A stretch of DNA of 64,000 nt from Curvularia sp. ZM96 (lineage: Eukaryota; Ascomycota; Dothideomycetes; Pleosporales; Pleosporaceae), in NCBI GenBank assembly GCA_022457065.1, contig JAJGBQ010000004.1, positions 248,001 to 312,000 of the forward strand. The letters are read 5' to 3'. Below the pieces are notes generated by a model that saw only the letters and a list, made by a program, of their open reading frames with translations, was not told the DNA's origin and searched no databases. Both the position numbers and the translations under genes were made by a program. Shown here piece by piece: positions 12,774 through 24,843 of this stretch; position 1 is the first letter of the stretch, and the number at the start of each line of letters is the position of its first letter.

Positions 12774-13204
12774 TGTGCGCGGGCATCGAGGACGGCGGAC
12801 GAGACTGAGGGGCGGGCGTGGGAGGCGGGCGGTTGAGAGAGCGGGTGAGGGAGAGAGGCAAAGGTGTTGTCGCTGGTCGCCGGGTCCGACTGACAGTGAG
12901 CAACGACGTGCCAGCGGCAACCGCCAACAGCCACGGTATGGCGCAGGCGCGCTAGCCGCGCCGGGCTAGCGCCGCTCGTCGCAACTGAAACCGCTGGAGG
13001 CTGCTGGGAAACGCTCCAATCTCCCAATCTCGCGGCTCGTCCTGTAGAGCGCCATTGCAGCCCTCGTCCGGGCCTCACCGCCTCGTCCACGTAGCTGAAG
13101 GGCGGCCTGCTCGCAGGGATTACCGCGCCTGCGTCTGCTCCCGCCGCCTCAGTCGCCCGCCGCCACACCCACAAGACCAGCATATACCGGCATACCCCAC
13201 AGCC
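12774..13204. promoter_or_regulatory. Divergent promoter between RING and Rrn11 genes
   Basis: 431 bp, GC-rich, between two divergent start codons. It must hold both promoters and 5' UTRs. No individual element is called. ORFs running into it use only non-ATG starts. Confidence 0.6.
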
Positions 13205-14572
13205 ATGCACTACTTCACCTCCCAGCTGCGCGCCCAACACGACACCCCCCGCGCGCGGCAGACGGCCTTTGACAAAAAAGCGAGAAAAAACAAAGACAAA
13301 AGGAACCACCATGCCTCCACCACAGAGGCCGACGACGAGGACGACGGAGACGACGGAGACGAGGAAGAAGCACCCCAGGAACAAGCATATCCGCGTTCCA
13401 CAATCCAATCGTCGCCTGCCCTGGCGCCTCGAGAAAAAGCCCAGCTGCGTGTCGCAGGCCTGTGGCCCGGACAGGCCAACGAGGTCCCTCCACCACCCTT
13501 CCCCCACGCACCTGCCAGCGCTTTCAAAAAGCTCTATGGGTCCACTAAAATCCACGACGAGATGGCTAAGCCGCCCATCCGCCTGTACGCTGTGGACCCC
13601 GCGCCCAAGCATCGGCTTGCCCCCAGCCAGCACGAGAGCTCCAAGAGAGCCCATCTTGATAACCTCTCCACTCTGATGCATTTGTCTCTGCTCAGGGGTG
13701 ACTATGAGCGCGCAGGCCGGGCTTGGGGTATGATTTTGCGCACCCACGTGGCGGGCGGACGTCCTGTCGACCCTCGCAACCACGGCCGCTGGGGGGTTGG
13801 CGCAGAGATCGCTCTCCGACGCAAGCCCCAAACGGCAGGCTCCAGCTTCTCAGACGAACCTCAAGTCGGTCACATTGGTCGCTTCTCAGAGGAGGGATTC
13901 GAGCTCGCCCGGGACTACTACAATCGTCTCATTGTCCAGCATCCTAGCAGGAAGACCCAGCCGCATGCTGTCGACGAGCGCACGTTCTATCCGCCTATGT
14001 TCTCACTGTGGGTTTACGAAGTATGCGAAAAAAGCAGGCTTGCAAAGCAGCAGTTACAAGACGAGCTTGCAAACCGATCCGTGTCCTCGAGAAGCATGTC
14101 AGTTGACAGCACTGCTTCCAACCGGCCTGGTGACTTTAGTGACAAGGAGGATACTATTCGGACAGAGGAGCTAACCCAGGCCACGGAGATTGCAGAGCGT
14201 CTTGACCAAGTCATTGCATCGCCGCCCTTTGACAGGCAGGCAAACCTTTTGCAGCTTCGTGGTAACATTGCTTTGTGGATCAGCGATCTTACCGTCGGCA
14301 AAATAGGTGTTCATGAAGACCGGGACACAGAAATCGCTGTCAAGACCAGCCCACATAGCAGGATCCCCAATTCTGAACGACTGCAACGATTAACAAGTGC
14401 CTACAGAGAGCTCAAGGCGGCGGAGCAATTCTTTGAACGAGCGGCAGCCAACGGCTCTGAAGGGCAAGCTTCGCTCTTCTCTAGCATCGATCTGCGCCTC
14501 CGAGAAGTGACCAAGTCTTTGGAGAAGCTGCGGCCTTCTCAAACAGACGATTATTCTTTTTTCGACCTGTGA
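13205..14572 (+). CDS. rrn11: RNA polymerase I transcription initiation factor Rrn11-like
   Basis: Single exon, 455 residues. The N-terminus is charged with a Asp/Glu block (DDEDDGDDGDEEE). The central part contains LSTLMHLSLLRGDYERAGRA, then ILRT and GRWGVGAEIALRR, the typical signature of fungal Rrn11, a TPR-like subunit of the core factor that recruits RNA polymerase I to the rDNA promoter. A further helical part follows (YYNRLIVQHPS, FYPPMFSLWVYEV). The ATG at 13205 is the first in frame; the frame is open upstream only from a TTG. The product should act in the nucleolus. The identification rests on remembered family motifs; a search against the Pfam Rrn11 model would settle it. Confidence 0.78.
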   Translation: MHYFTSQLRAQHDTPRARQTAFDKKARKNKDKRNHHASTTEADDEDDGDDGDEEEAPQEQAYPRSTIQSSPALAPREKAQLRVAGLWPGQANEVPPPPFPHAPASAFKKLYGSTKIHDEMAKPPIRLYAVDPAPKHRLAPSQHESSKRAHLDNLSTLMHLSLLRGDYERAGRAWGMILRTHVAGGRPVDPRNHGRWGVGAEIALRRKPQTAGSSFSDEPQVGHIGRFSEEGFELARDYYNRLIVQHPSRKTQPHAVDERTFYPPMFSLWVYEVCEKSRLAKQQLQDELANRSVSSRSMSVDSTASNRPGDFSDKEDTIRTEELTQATEIAERLDQVIASPPFDRQANLLQLRGNIALWISDLTVGKIGVHEDRDTEIAVKTSPHSRIPNSERLQRLTSAYRELKAAEQFFERAAANGSEGQASLFSSIDLRLREVTKSLEKLRPSQTDDYSFFDL

Positions 14573-15931
14573 TCTCAATACTCTGATCCTCTCTGCGGCG
14601 ATACCATGAATGTTGAACCGAGTCTGGCGTACTGTCTATTTTTGCTCTTCTGCTCTTTCTGCCTTATACCCCAATCCATCATGAGATTAATGACGATCAA
14701 TATATGCTGGAAGTGATGTTTTCTGCTGGATATAGTATCAGCTCAACTGTGGTGTGGGCAAAGAGGTCCTGCAACCACTGCGCAAGTCGTCTTTCTGGTA
14801 AACACGTCCAACGACGCAGTCTTAATAAAAGGACATCCATCACTTGGAAACCCCGCTTTGTCTGCCACTAACTGTAAACATCTTGTCTTGTTCTTGATAT
14901 GATTGGACATACAGGCTCTCCGTATCTTTTTTCGGTCCATATTAGATGTCTCGACCTCGGTTCCTAGTCATACATGTCCCAACTATCCGGAAGGAGAACT
15001 GAACACGGTGTGTCATGCCGATGCGGGAAGAGAACTTGCTGGGGTTACGCATGCTCCAAGTAGGATGTCCCCAGTCATGCTTTGAACTTTGGAACATTGG
15101 CGTGCTTGTTAAAGTTCATTATGGGGCTGAGTTCTACGATTATAACTTACTTGCTGCACCCACCTTAGTCCTTGCTTACAACCCGCGCAATTGCTGGTCT
15201 AATCGTTTCCAGATAAACAGACATTTGAAGCGAGTCTTTTGAAGAGGAAACCGTGATCGAAATGGAGTATCGGGCCATGGACAACGCACTCGACATGACA
15301 AAACCAATGACTTCTTTAGAGATTGGCTTTCTCGACAAATTGTAAGGGGTGGATGTAATCTCAGTGCCCTACGCACCTGCTTAAGGAATTCTTTCCTACA
15401 CGATACTCATTCCCCAAAGATTTGAAACACAGTATCGATTTCAACGGGTGGAACCTTGCCTACAATATCAGCCGGCATTCGGTCCGGCAAATACACTCAT
15501 CCGCCTCCACTGACCCGTCTTTGTTACACCTGACAAAGCCCTGACAAACTCCAAAATATTACCCTGCACTAAATGTCAATCCCGTACCCACACTCCTACG
15601 TATGCGAATCAGAAAATGCGGCTATGCCTCCATCGGTCGTACGCCCCGCTTTCCACTCCACCTTGGCGTCATGTGGGGTAGTCATAAACCTATCGCATCC
15701 AACACCTCAGGATCTGGGAATTGCTGATGCGTCTGATACGCACTACCGAATGGTTACCAGGCCGTCGGGTGAATCTTGATTCTGAGAACCTATATTACAA
15801 TGTGACCCTCGAGCTTACATTACTTGTCAGTCTACTTGTATATATAATTTTCGACCAGGACAACAACTTCATCATCCAATTACGCCCACGAAGAGACATC
15901 TCAGGACGACCCAACAAGAAGCTACCTCCAA
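14573..15931. other. Intergenic region, no gene seen
   Basis: About 1.36 kb between the Rrn11 stop and the phenol hydroxylase start, both on plus. It is AT-richer than the genes, with short ORFs lacking plausible content. The right part should contain the promoter of the flavin monooxygenase gene. Confidence 0.55.
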
Positions 15932-18169
15932 ATGGCAGTCTCCGACACAACCGAGTCAAAATGCGATGTGTCAGTCTGTGTATTTCCTGTGTTTGAACAA
16001 GATGACTAACCGCTTCAAGCCTGATTATTGGTGCTGGTCCAGCAGGGTGAGTACCTCCATATCAAACTATGAGCAACAGCAGACTGAATTTCTCCAAGCA
16101 TGATGCTTGCCACTTGGATGGCACGATGTGGCATCAATGCCCGCATAGTCGACAAGCGCGGCACAAAGATCTATGCTGGACAGGCAGATGGGCTGCAACT
16201 ACGTAGTCTTGAGATTTTTGACAGTTTTGGCTTCGCCGACAGGGCATGGAAGGAGGCAAATCATCTGATAGAGGTATGTCTTTTCAATCATCCGGCGCGA
16301 CTTGGCTGACCCGTGTCCAGTTCTGCATGTGGGTAGGTCTTCAGAGCTCGACTTCTTGCAACCTTGCCTGATGTGTACAGAATCCCGGCGAAGACGGTAT
16401 AATTCGTCGCTCTGACCGCGTGCCGGATGTTGCACCGGGCCTTTCGCGTTTCAAGGAAATCGTCCTCCACCAAGGCCGTATCGAGAGGTTTTTCCTTGAC
16501 CACATCAAGAAACATTCCAAAGACACTCTAAGGGTGGAGCGTGGAGTATTACCTGAATCGCTTGATATTGCCGAAGATCTTGTAAACGACCACTCATCGG
16601 AAAACTACCCAATCACTGTACAGCTGCGGTATCTTACTGAAGACGAGGCCATGCCAGCCCAAAGCAAGTCGTCTAATATCAACGACGGTTTGTTCCGGAG
16701 TAACCTGGCAGAAGACGATACAGAAGACTTGCTTGCAAACAGCAGACAGAAACATGGTAGCACGGAGACTGTAAAGGCAAAGTACGTGGTAGGCTGCGAC
16801 GGCGCTCACAGTTGGACTCGTAAGCAACTCGGCTTTGAGCTTGAAGGAGAACCGACAGATCATATTTGGGGTGTGCTAGACATTATTCCCATCACAGACT
16901 TTCCAGACGTTCGAATGCGTTGCGCTATACATAGTGCGTCTGCAGGTTCGATGATGATCATCCCGCGCGAGAACAAGATCACTCGACTTTATATCCAACT
17001 CAAGGAGATTAAGCCAGACGCCAGTGGACGAGCGGATAGGTCCAAGATCACCCCTGACACTATCATTAAAGCGGCACAAAGGATCATTGCTCCATACAGC
17101 TTGACGTATGAATACTGTGACTGGTGGACCGCGTACCAGATTGGCCAGCGAGTCGGCAAAAACTTTGACCGCGACAGCCGTGTTTTCCTGGCCGGCGATG
17201 CCGTCCACACCCACTCGCCGAAAGCTGGTCAGGGCATGAATGTGTCGATGCAGGATGCATACAATCTGGGCTGGAAACTGGGATTGGTGGTGAAGGGCGT
17301 CGCCCAACCGAGCATACTTAGAACGTACCAGTCGGAACGGAGACGAATCGCCCAGGATCTCATAGCGTTTGACCACAAGTTCTCGAGACTGTTTTCTGGT
17401 CGACCAGCCAAGGATGTCATGGATGAGGAAGGCGTAAGCATGGACGAGTTCAAGCAGGCTTTCGTAAAGGGTAGGTGTCGGATCGTTTGATCGAAACAAT
17501 GCGCTGATGTGGTCAGGAAATCTATTCGCTGCTGGTCTTTCGGTCAACTATGGTACGAGCATGTTAGTGGGAAAGCCAGGCAACGCCGCAGAACAGGGCG
17601 ACGGAACAGACGTGTCGCCCAAGGTCCAAGTCATTGGTAAGCAGGAACTAGCCTCTGAGACGAAGCTGGGCATGCGATTCCCGAGCCATCAAGTGCTGAA
17701 CCAATCGGACGGTCGAGCCTGGGAGTTCCAGCAGAAGTTGAAGAGCGACGGACGATTCCGCATCATTGTGTTTGCCGGTAATGTTGTCAATCCGGAGCAG
17801 AGTGCCCGTCTCAAGGCCTTTTGCGAGCGTCTCACGTCATCGACACTGCTGGCTCCACGGCTCATCAAGGACATTGAAGTGCTTACTCTGCATTCTTCAA
17901 AACGCACAGAGGTTGAGCTCCTTCGAGACTTCCCCGATGTTCTACATCCGTTTGACGCAAAGACTGGATGGGACTACGACTCGGTGTACGTGGATGACGG
18001 CAACTACCATGAAGCTTTTGCAGATGCATACAAGAAATACGGCGTGGACAGAGAAAAGGGATGCGTCGTGGTCGCAAGACCGGATCAGTACGTGGGCTAC
18101 ATTGACACACTCGATGCAGAGGGTCTCGAGGGTGTGGAAGCATACTTTGCAGGTATTCTCAGGGCGTAG
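15932..18169 (+). CDS. FAD-dependent phenol 2-monooxygenase-type hydroxylase
   Basis: Six exons (15932-15969, 16020-16046, 16099-16273, 16321-16332, 16381-17470, 17517-18169) join in phase to 664 residues, the size of yeast phenol hydroxylase. The dinucleotide motif CDVLIIGAGPAG sits at residues 11-22 and spans an intron. GCDGAHSW is near 223 and GDAVHTHSPKAGQGMN near 357, both FAD-contact motifs of the PHBH/phenol-hydroxylase class. The C-terminal 220 residues form the thioredoxin-like domain of this family (FRIIVFAGN, then CVVVARPDQYVGYI). It should hydroxylate a phenolic to a catechol with NADPH and O2 in the cytosol; the natural substrate is unknown. Exon 4 is only 12 nt (FCMW). The neighbours do not suggest a pathway. 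Confidence 0.9.
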
Positions 18170-18749
18170 ACAAAAAAGGAAATCTGGAACCTGCACGTTG
18201 AATGCACGTTGAACACACCTTGACTCCCAACAGCTGCGCAGTATCCTGCAAACGCCCTGTTCCCCTATGCATGGACCTATATGACGTGCTTCAGCCCTAA
18301 ATGGTACACGGTGTGACGGATCGAGCGTCTCCCAGGACAACGACGCAGCCGCTAACCATGGCCAGGCACGGTTCCCCGGCCAATTGAGCACCACAGCCAC
18401 CGTCGCACGCGGCTGCGGACGAATTGTGGTTGGCAGTGTTGGGGTGCAGCCGTCCCAGGCTGAGTGGGCCGCGTCTGTGTCTGGGGCGCCGTACCTGGGC
18501 GGCTCCAGAACTTGGTACCTAGGCGATGCGTTGGCACGACAACCGAGGAAACAACACCGCCAGATGTGCCGCCTCGCACCCGCTGCTGCCAGTGACCAGC
18601 AACCGCATCGAATCTGCATAGACATTAATTTGGGATTTTCTGGCACCGCAATCGCTTTTGACTGACACGAGAGAGGACGACGCCTGTGCCCCATCTGGGT
18701 TTTCCCCTCCTCCCTTCTTTTTTCTGCCTTTGCGCCTCACCGACACATC
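18170..18749. promoter_or_regulatory. Promoter region of the chitin synthase gene
   Basis: 580 bp between two plus-strand genes. A pyrimidine-rich run (CCCTCCTCCCTTCTTTTTT, about 18705-18723) lies just before the chitin synthase ATG, a common feature of strongly expressed fungal genes. No other element is called. Confidence 0.5.
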
Positions 18750-21700
18750 ATGAACGGACCCACTACTCCAAACGGTACACACTATGGACGGCCGCCTGCA
18801 TACGACGACGAAGACGATGCCGGGTCCCCTCAGTTTCAAGCAGGCTCAACCATGCGTTTGTTGACAAACGTCGACGACAGCCAGAGCTATGTCTCGTGAG
18901 TATTAGTTTTCCTTGGTTTCTTGTCTTTCACTTGCGTCCCACGCTGGTGGACATCACCTCATTCCTGTACCAGAAGACCCTCCTTCGAGGACCCTTCAAA
19001 CATGTCAAGTACAACAAGCACGGCTGCTGCCCTCGGCGCGCGCATGACTCCCTCGGAGGCGGGCAAGCAAAGAGAGGCCGAGGCCGACATTCACGACTTC
19101 TTGCGCGAAGCTGGCGATGCGCTCAATGCGACGGGCAGCGCCACTTCAGCGCCGTCCCGCAAGCCAGGCAAAAAATCCTTCAGGCAACAAGCCATTGACT
19201 GGATGTCGCCATCCCACACAGCACGAGCCCAAAACCCAGACTTACCATTGTATCAATCTGACAGACCACCCTCGCGAATGTACCACCCATCGCCATCTTC
19301 AGTATCAGGCCTCTCGAGAACACCCTCGTTAATGGACAATGCGCCCAACATGCCTCCTCCAGGAGATGACGACTATGTTCCCTACCGACGGTCGCTGTCA
19401 CCCGACCGACCCTATTCACCAACGCGCACATCGGTCGACTACTCGCGGCCGCCGGCTTCCGTGAATTCGTACGAGCCATATGATCTCCATGGCAGTCCAC
19501 GACCTGGCAGCCCCCAGCGGCCATTGCCTCCTCAGCCCTTGTTCAATGGCGGGGGAAGGCCCCACTCCCGCGACTCAGACCGGACCATGGATATGAGCGA
19601 CATGCGCTCGATACCCATTCACGACGATGATGATCCGTTCACCGACGTGGGTGACGATGACGACCGACCAGAGCTGCGATCGCGTGATTCTTACCTGACC
19701 GACGACACATACACAGACGTCTACACCGACGTGAACGAAAAGGCAGAGCACTACGGACCCGCCCCGGATGGCGCCCAGGTCAGACGAGGTGCGCGAGACG
19801 CAGTCATGACCAAGAAGGAGGTTCGCCTCATCAACGGTGAACTCATTCTCGAGTGTAAGATTCCCACCATTCTCTACAGTTTCCTTCCACGGCGGGACGA
19901 CATTGAGTTCACGCACATGCGATATACGGCTGTTACGTGTGACCCCGACGACTTTGTGGATCGCGGCTACAAACTGCGCCAGAACATTGGCAACCCTCGT
20001 GAAACCGAAGTGTTTATCGCCATCACCATGTATAACGAGAACGAAATTGACTTTACCCGTACGATGCATGGTGTCATGCAGAATATCAGCCACTTCTGCT
20101 CCCGCATGAAGTCGAGAACATGGGGTAAAGACGGATGGCAGAAGATTGTTGTGTGTATTATTGCCGATGGCCGTGGAAAAGTCCATCCTAGAACACTGGA
20201 CGCCATTGCTGCCATGGGCTGCTTCCAGGAGGGTATTGCAAAGAACCACGTCAACCAGAAGGAAGTCACAGCCCACGTCTACGAATACACGACCCAGGTT
20301 TCGCTCGACTCGGATCTCAAGTTCAAGGGTGCTGAAAAGGGCATCGTGCCGTGCCAGATGATCTTCTGCTTGAAGGAACGAAACTCCAAGAAGCTGAATT
20401 CGCACCGTTGGTTCTTCAACGCCTTTGGACGCGCGCTCAATCCCAATGTTTGCATTCTGCTTGATGTCGGTACCAAACCAGGCCCTAAAGCGTTGTACCA
20501 CCTGTGGAAAGCCTTCGACACGGACTCTTCAGTCGCCGGAGCTGCCGGAGAGATCAAAGCTGGCAAGGGCAAAGCCTGGCTTGGTCTTCTTAACCCGCTC
20601 GTCGCATCGCAAAACTTCGAATACAAGATGTCCAATATCCTTGACAAACCCCTAGAGTCCGTCTTTGGCTACATCACTGTGTTGCCAGGTGCGCTGTCGG
20701 CATATCGCTACCACGCGCTACAAAATGACCACACTGGCCATGGACCTCTCAGCCAATACTTCAAGGGAGAGACGCTTCACGGCCAAGACGCAGATGTGTT
20801 TACAGCAAACATGTACTTGGCTGAGGATCGTATCTTGTGTTGGGAGCTTGTGGCGAAGCGAAGCGAGCAATGGGTTCTGAAGTATGTCAAGGCGGCGACG
20901 GGAGAGACAGATGTGCCAGGTAAGATAGCCACACTTTTGCCTCATATAACGTTTACTGACTCATTGCAGATGCGGTTCCCGAGTTCATCTCTCAGCGTCG
21001 TCGCTGGCTGAACGGTGCCTTCTTCGCTGCTGTGTACTCGCTGCTTCACTTCAAGCAGGTGTGGGCAACTGACCACACCATCTGGCGCAAGATCCTCCTC
21101 CACATTGAATTCGTGTACCAGTTTGTCCAACTGCTCTTCACCTTCTTCTCCCTGGCCAACTTCTACCTTACCTTCTACTTCGTCGCTGGTTCCCTCTCTG
21201 ACCCTGAGATGGATCCATTCGGGCACAACATCGGCAAAATCATCTTCTACATCCTGCGATATACATGCACGCTGCTCATTTGCATGCAGTTCATCTTGTC
21301 CATGGGTAATCGACCTCAGGGTGCGAAGAAGATGTTCTTCTGGAGCATGGTCATGTATGGCATCATCATGGCATACACGACCTTTGCGTCTTTCTACATT
21401 GTCATTGTCCAACTCAAAGACCCAAAAGCCGAGAAGACAATCGGAGCAAACGTCTTCACCAACCTCATCATCTCAACGGCAACAACCATCGGTCTCTACT
21501 TCCTCATGTCCTTCATGTATCTGGACCCCTGGCACATGTTTACCTCGAGCGCTCAGTACTTTGCCCTCCTGCCTTCATACATTGCAACTCTTCAGGTGTA
21601 CGCTTTCTGCAATACGCACGATATCACATGGGGAACCAAGGGTGACAATGTAGCAAAGACGGATCTTGGAGACGCCAGAGCAAAGACTAAGAACGTCGTC

Positions 21701-22243
21701 GAACTCGAAATGCCGTCTGAGCAACTTGACATTGATAGCGGATACGACGAAGCGCTTCGTAACCTCCGTGACCGCGTTGAAGTGCCCGAGCCACCAATTT
21801 CGGAATCGCAGCAGCAAGAGGATTACTACCGGGCGGTGCGTACTTACATGGTCGTCATCTGGCTTATCTCCAACGCTATTCTCGCCATGGCTGTTAGTGA
21901 AGCATATTCGGATCGCAAGGTCACAAACAACTTCTACCTCACGTTCATCCTCTGGGCTGTCGCTGGTCTTGCCTTCTTCCGCGCCATTGGATCCACTACG
22001 TTCCTCATCATCAACTCCATTCACGCCATCATGGAGACGAAGCTCAAGTGGCAGGACAAGATTGATGACAAGAAGAGCAACAGGACTGGCCTTGGAGGTG
22101 GCAGGAAGTACGGCAGGAACAAGTGGTGGAAGTTTGGTTTTGGTGGCGGCGTGTCATCAAGCTGGTTCTCGGGCAGCACTATCTCGAGCAAGCTCAGCAG
22201 CATGGCTCCTAGCAACTGGGGCGGAAGCAGCGTGGGCCGCTAA
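18750..22243 (+). CDS. Chitin synthase, class III
   Basis: Three exons (18750-18895, 18974-20919, 20970-22243) give 1121 residues. About 325 N-terminal residues are low-complexity, rich in Pro, Ser and Asp. The core starts at LINGELILECKIPTILYSFL, a class III signature. Catalytic motifs of family GT2 chitin synthases follow: QNFEYKMSN (about 594), EDRIL (about 665) and QRRRW (about 705), then six or seven hydrophobic helices to the C-terminus. The enzyme polymerises UDP-GlcNAc to chitin at the plasma membrane and is needed for hyphal tip growth in several filamentous fungi. Class III enzymes are usually near 900 residues; the extra length is all in the N-terminus. The start in exon 1 is inferred (MNGPTTPNGTHYGRPPAYD); a start at the later MSSTTSTAA in exon 2 is the alternative. 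Confidence 0.95.
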
Positions 22244-22658
22244 AGGAGCTCTGCTGTATTCTTTGGGTAATGTGAAAAGTGAGGAAAGGTTTACGAAATT
22301 TATGAGTAAGCTATTCTTCTAGGCGTTATTTGGCGGACACGATTGGGATGATACCTGGATTGAAGACGCGAAGGCTTTTATCGCGCACATGTATATAGTT
22401 TGCAGTCATGACAATGACCTGACGCTTGTCACGTAAATCTAATATTGTTGCTTTGGAAAAAATATAAGAGAGTAATGCGATTGTGAATTCCCCATGCATT
22501 CGTCAGAGGCACACGCGCAAAAAGCACGAGGGCGCGCGCCGTGCAAGGGAACGACGCTCGGGCCATGTTTACATGGGCACTCCGCTATCGTCCCGCCAAA
22601 CACCAAGCAGCGCAACACACTCCCCCACCCGTACGCAGCATTTTCTAGCGACAAGAAC
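22244..22658. promoter_or_regulatory. Intergenic region between chitin synthase and the Csm1/Pcs1 gene
   Basis: 415 bp holding the chitin synthase 3' UTR and the promoter of the next plus-strand gene. An in-frame ATG at 22494 would add 55 residues to that next gene; I prefer the ATG at 22659. Confidence 0.5.
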
Positions 22659-24348
22659 ATGGCGCCCCGCAGTAAAGTCGCAAACCTCTCCTTTACGGTC
22701 GACTCGGCCTCGGAAGACGAAATGACGGTAGACGAGCTCACTGCACACTCCAAACCAGAGTCCAACAGCGAAAGCAAGGCACCCGGTCGCAAAGCGCGTG
22801 GAACTGCTGCGCAAACAAAAGAGAGTGCTCCTGCGACAAAGGCGACTGGAAGGGGACGGCCCGCAGCGCGCCAAACAGCTGCGACTAGTGCGGCGGCCGC
22901 GAAGAAAAGTAATGGAGCGGGCGCAAAGAAGACATCTACAAGAAGCGGACGTAAAGCGCAGGCAGACAACAACAATGTGAATCAAAGCGAAGCTGAAGAG
23001 GAAGATGAAATTGAGGAAGAGGAGGCAGTACCGCAGGCTAAGCCAGCTAAGAGGGGAAGGCCAGCGAAAAAGGCGCAAGAGGAAGAGAAGGTGGAAGAGG
23101 AGGAGGTTCCAGCACCAGCACCAGCGAAGAGAGGGCGCAAAGCCGCGGTCAAGGAGCCAGCAGAGAAGGAGCCTAAAACCAAGACAACCGCAAAGTCGAG
23201 AGGCACAAAACGTGCGCTTGAATCAGAGCCCGAGCCCGAGCAAATGACGATCCCTGAGACACAGCCAGAGCCAGAGGCAGACACCATGGATATTTCAGAG
23301 ACAGTGGAGATTGAGGAGATACCCGAGAGCATGCCTCCACCAGTGCGGCCTTCTGCGCGCCGAACACAAGCACAACCAAACAGCAGGGCGCGACGGACAT
23401 CTGCTGGAGTGAGGAGGACAGGAAGCGTATCAGACTCTGAGCGGGATCCTGCCATGCGACGGAAAGTAGGAGATCTTACGAGGAAGCTAGACGCTATGAC
23501 GGCCAAGTACGAGGCCCTCAAGGAGGCTGCTTCGTTAGGGAAGGAGTCCAACTTTGACCAGCTCAAGAAGCGGACCGACCAGACCACCAAAGAACAAGAC
23601 GCTGTCATAAAATCCCTCAAGCAGCAAATCTCAGACATCCAATCCCGAACCTCTGACCTCGCATCCCTCAAAAAAGAGCTCGCTGCCTCTTCCAAAGAAA
23701 CCGCTCGCCTCGCTGCCGAAAACAAGAAACTCGCAGAGTCTCTCACCGCAGCGCAGAACGAAAACAAGACTCTCTCTTCCAAACTGGCAGCAGCCAGATC
23801 AGCATCGTCAGTACAAACAGATACCAAGACAGTACCAGGGAGCGCCATCAAGCCCCGACCAGGCGTCGTTCTCCCTGCCACAGTCGAAGCCGCCAAAGAA
23901 GCCACTCTCGCAAAGCAAAAGGTCGATCTCTACAGCGACCTCACCAACCTCGTTGTCCTGGGTGTCAAGAAATCCGAAGACGGCGAGGACGTATACGACT
24001 GTTTGCAAACAGGAAGGGGACGCAGTAAGTTTTCTTTTTCACCACCACTACTACTTTCACACATCATGAGCAACACGTCAACTAACCAAACCACTCTTCA
24101 ACAAAACAGCACTCCACTTCCACCTCACCGTCGCTCCACCAGGCTCTACCGCAGAAGACACAGAGTTCGTCTACCAGCCTTTGCTCGACGAGCAGCGCGA
24201 CAGAGAGCTCCTGGATATTTTGCCCGACTATCTTACCGAAGAGATTTGCTTCCCTAGTGCTCAGGCTGTCAAGTTTTACTGCAAGGTGCTGGATAGTATG
24301 AACAAGAAGGTTGTGCTGGAGGAAGAGGAGGATGAGGGAGAGGACTGA
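22659..24348 (+). CDS. pcs1: Monopolin subunit Csm1/Pcs1-like chromosome segregation protein
   Basis: Two exons (22659-24024, 24110-24348) give 534 residues. Three AT-hook-like motifs appear (GRGRPAAR near 64, KRGRPAKK near 131, KRGRKA near 156) among acidic and Lys/Ala-rich disordered sequence. A coiled coil runs from about 265 (RRKVGDLTRKLDAMTAKYE) to 400. The C-terminal globular domain begins KVDLYSDLTNLVVLGVKK and continues after the intron with TLHFHLTVAP and a conserved FVYQPLLDEQRDRELLDILP, as in the Csm1/Pcs1 family. These proteins dimerise through the coil and clamp kinetochore microtubule sites (monopolin); they also act at rDNA. AT-hooks suggest direct DNA binding. An upstream in-frame ATG at 22494 is possible but less likely. 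Confidence 0.85.
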
Positions 24349-24843
24349 GTGTATGTGTGTGTGGGGGAAAGAGCTGGGGGGATGGGATGGTAGTGGATAC
24401 AGAGATGAAGTGGTGGTTTTTGGTGTTTAGGGACTTGATGCATCCGCGGCGGCGTCGTTTTTCTCACGTCTCTCTCTCTCTCTCTCTCTATGTTCTGACC
24501 GATTTCGGTGGTTTTTGTCTAGTATCGAATGATACCCCCTCCGCTGTTTGTCGTTGTCTTTTTACGTTTCACACATATTCCAATGAAAATGCCTATTAAC
24601 GATCAATTTCTCTACACAAACGTGCATTGTCTGGCTTTCGTCTTGAGTCCAATTGGGCCGTTCGTTTTTTTTATTGTATCTACTATCCTGTCCGTCTAAA
24701 GCTTACAAGTGCGCAGTCAGGTAACAGAGTTTGAAAAAAAAAGAAACGTCCATCGTGTAGGGAGGCGTTACTTGGAGCTTCCACCCGCAAACAAAGTTAT
24801 AGCTCGGGATTCGGATCGAAGGAGGGGGCGTGCATCGTTGCGT
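24349..24843. other. Convergent intergenic region
   Basis: 495 bp between the stops of the Csm1/Pcs1 gene (plus) and the ATP synthase subunit k gene (minus). It holds both 3' UTRs and a CT microsatellite. Confidence 0.6.
24469..24488. repeat. (TC)n dinucleotide repeat
   Basis: Ten uninterrupted TC units in the 3' flank between convergent genes. Confidence 0.85.

Noticed and set aside
11794..12969. Long plus-strand ORF (391 codons) opposite the RING gene
   Set aside because: It is a shadow of GC-rich Arg/Ser/Pro-coding sequence. It has no recognisable domain, while the minus strand encodes a complete RING-H2 with a good intron.
19575..20501. 308-codon minus-strand ORF inside the chitin synthase gene
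   Set aside because: Antisense to the conserved catalytic core of chitin synthase; the protein has no plausible features.
22982..23905. 307-codon minus-strand ORF inside the Csm1/Pcs1 gene
   Set aside because: Antisense of Lys/Glu/Ala-rich repeats; composition bias explains the open frame.
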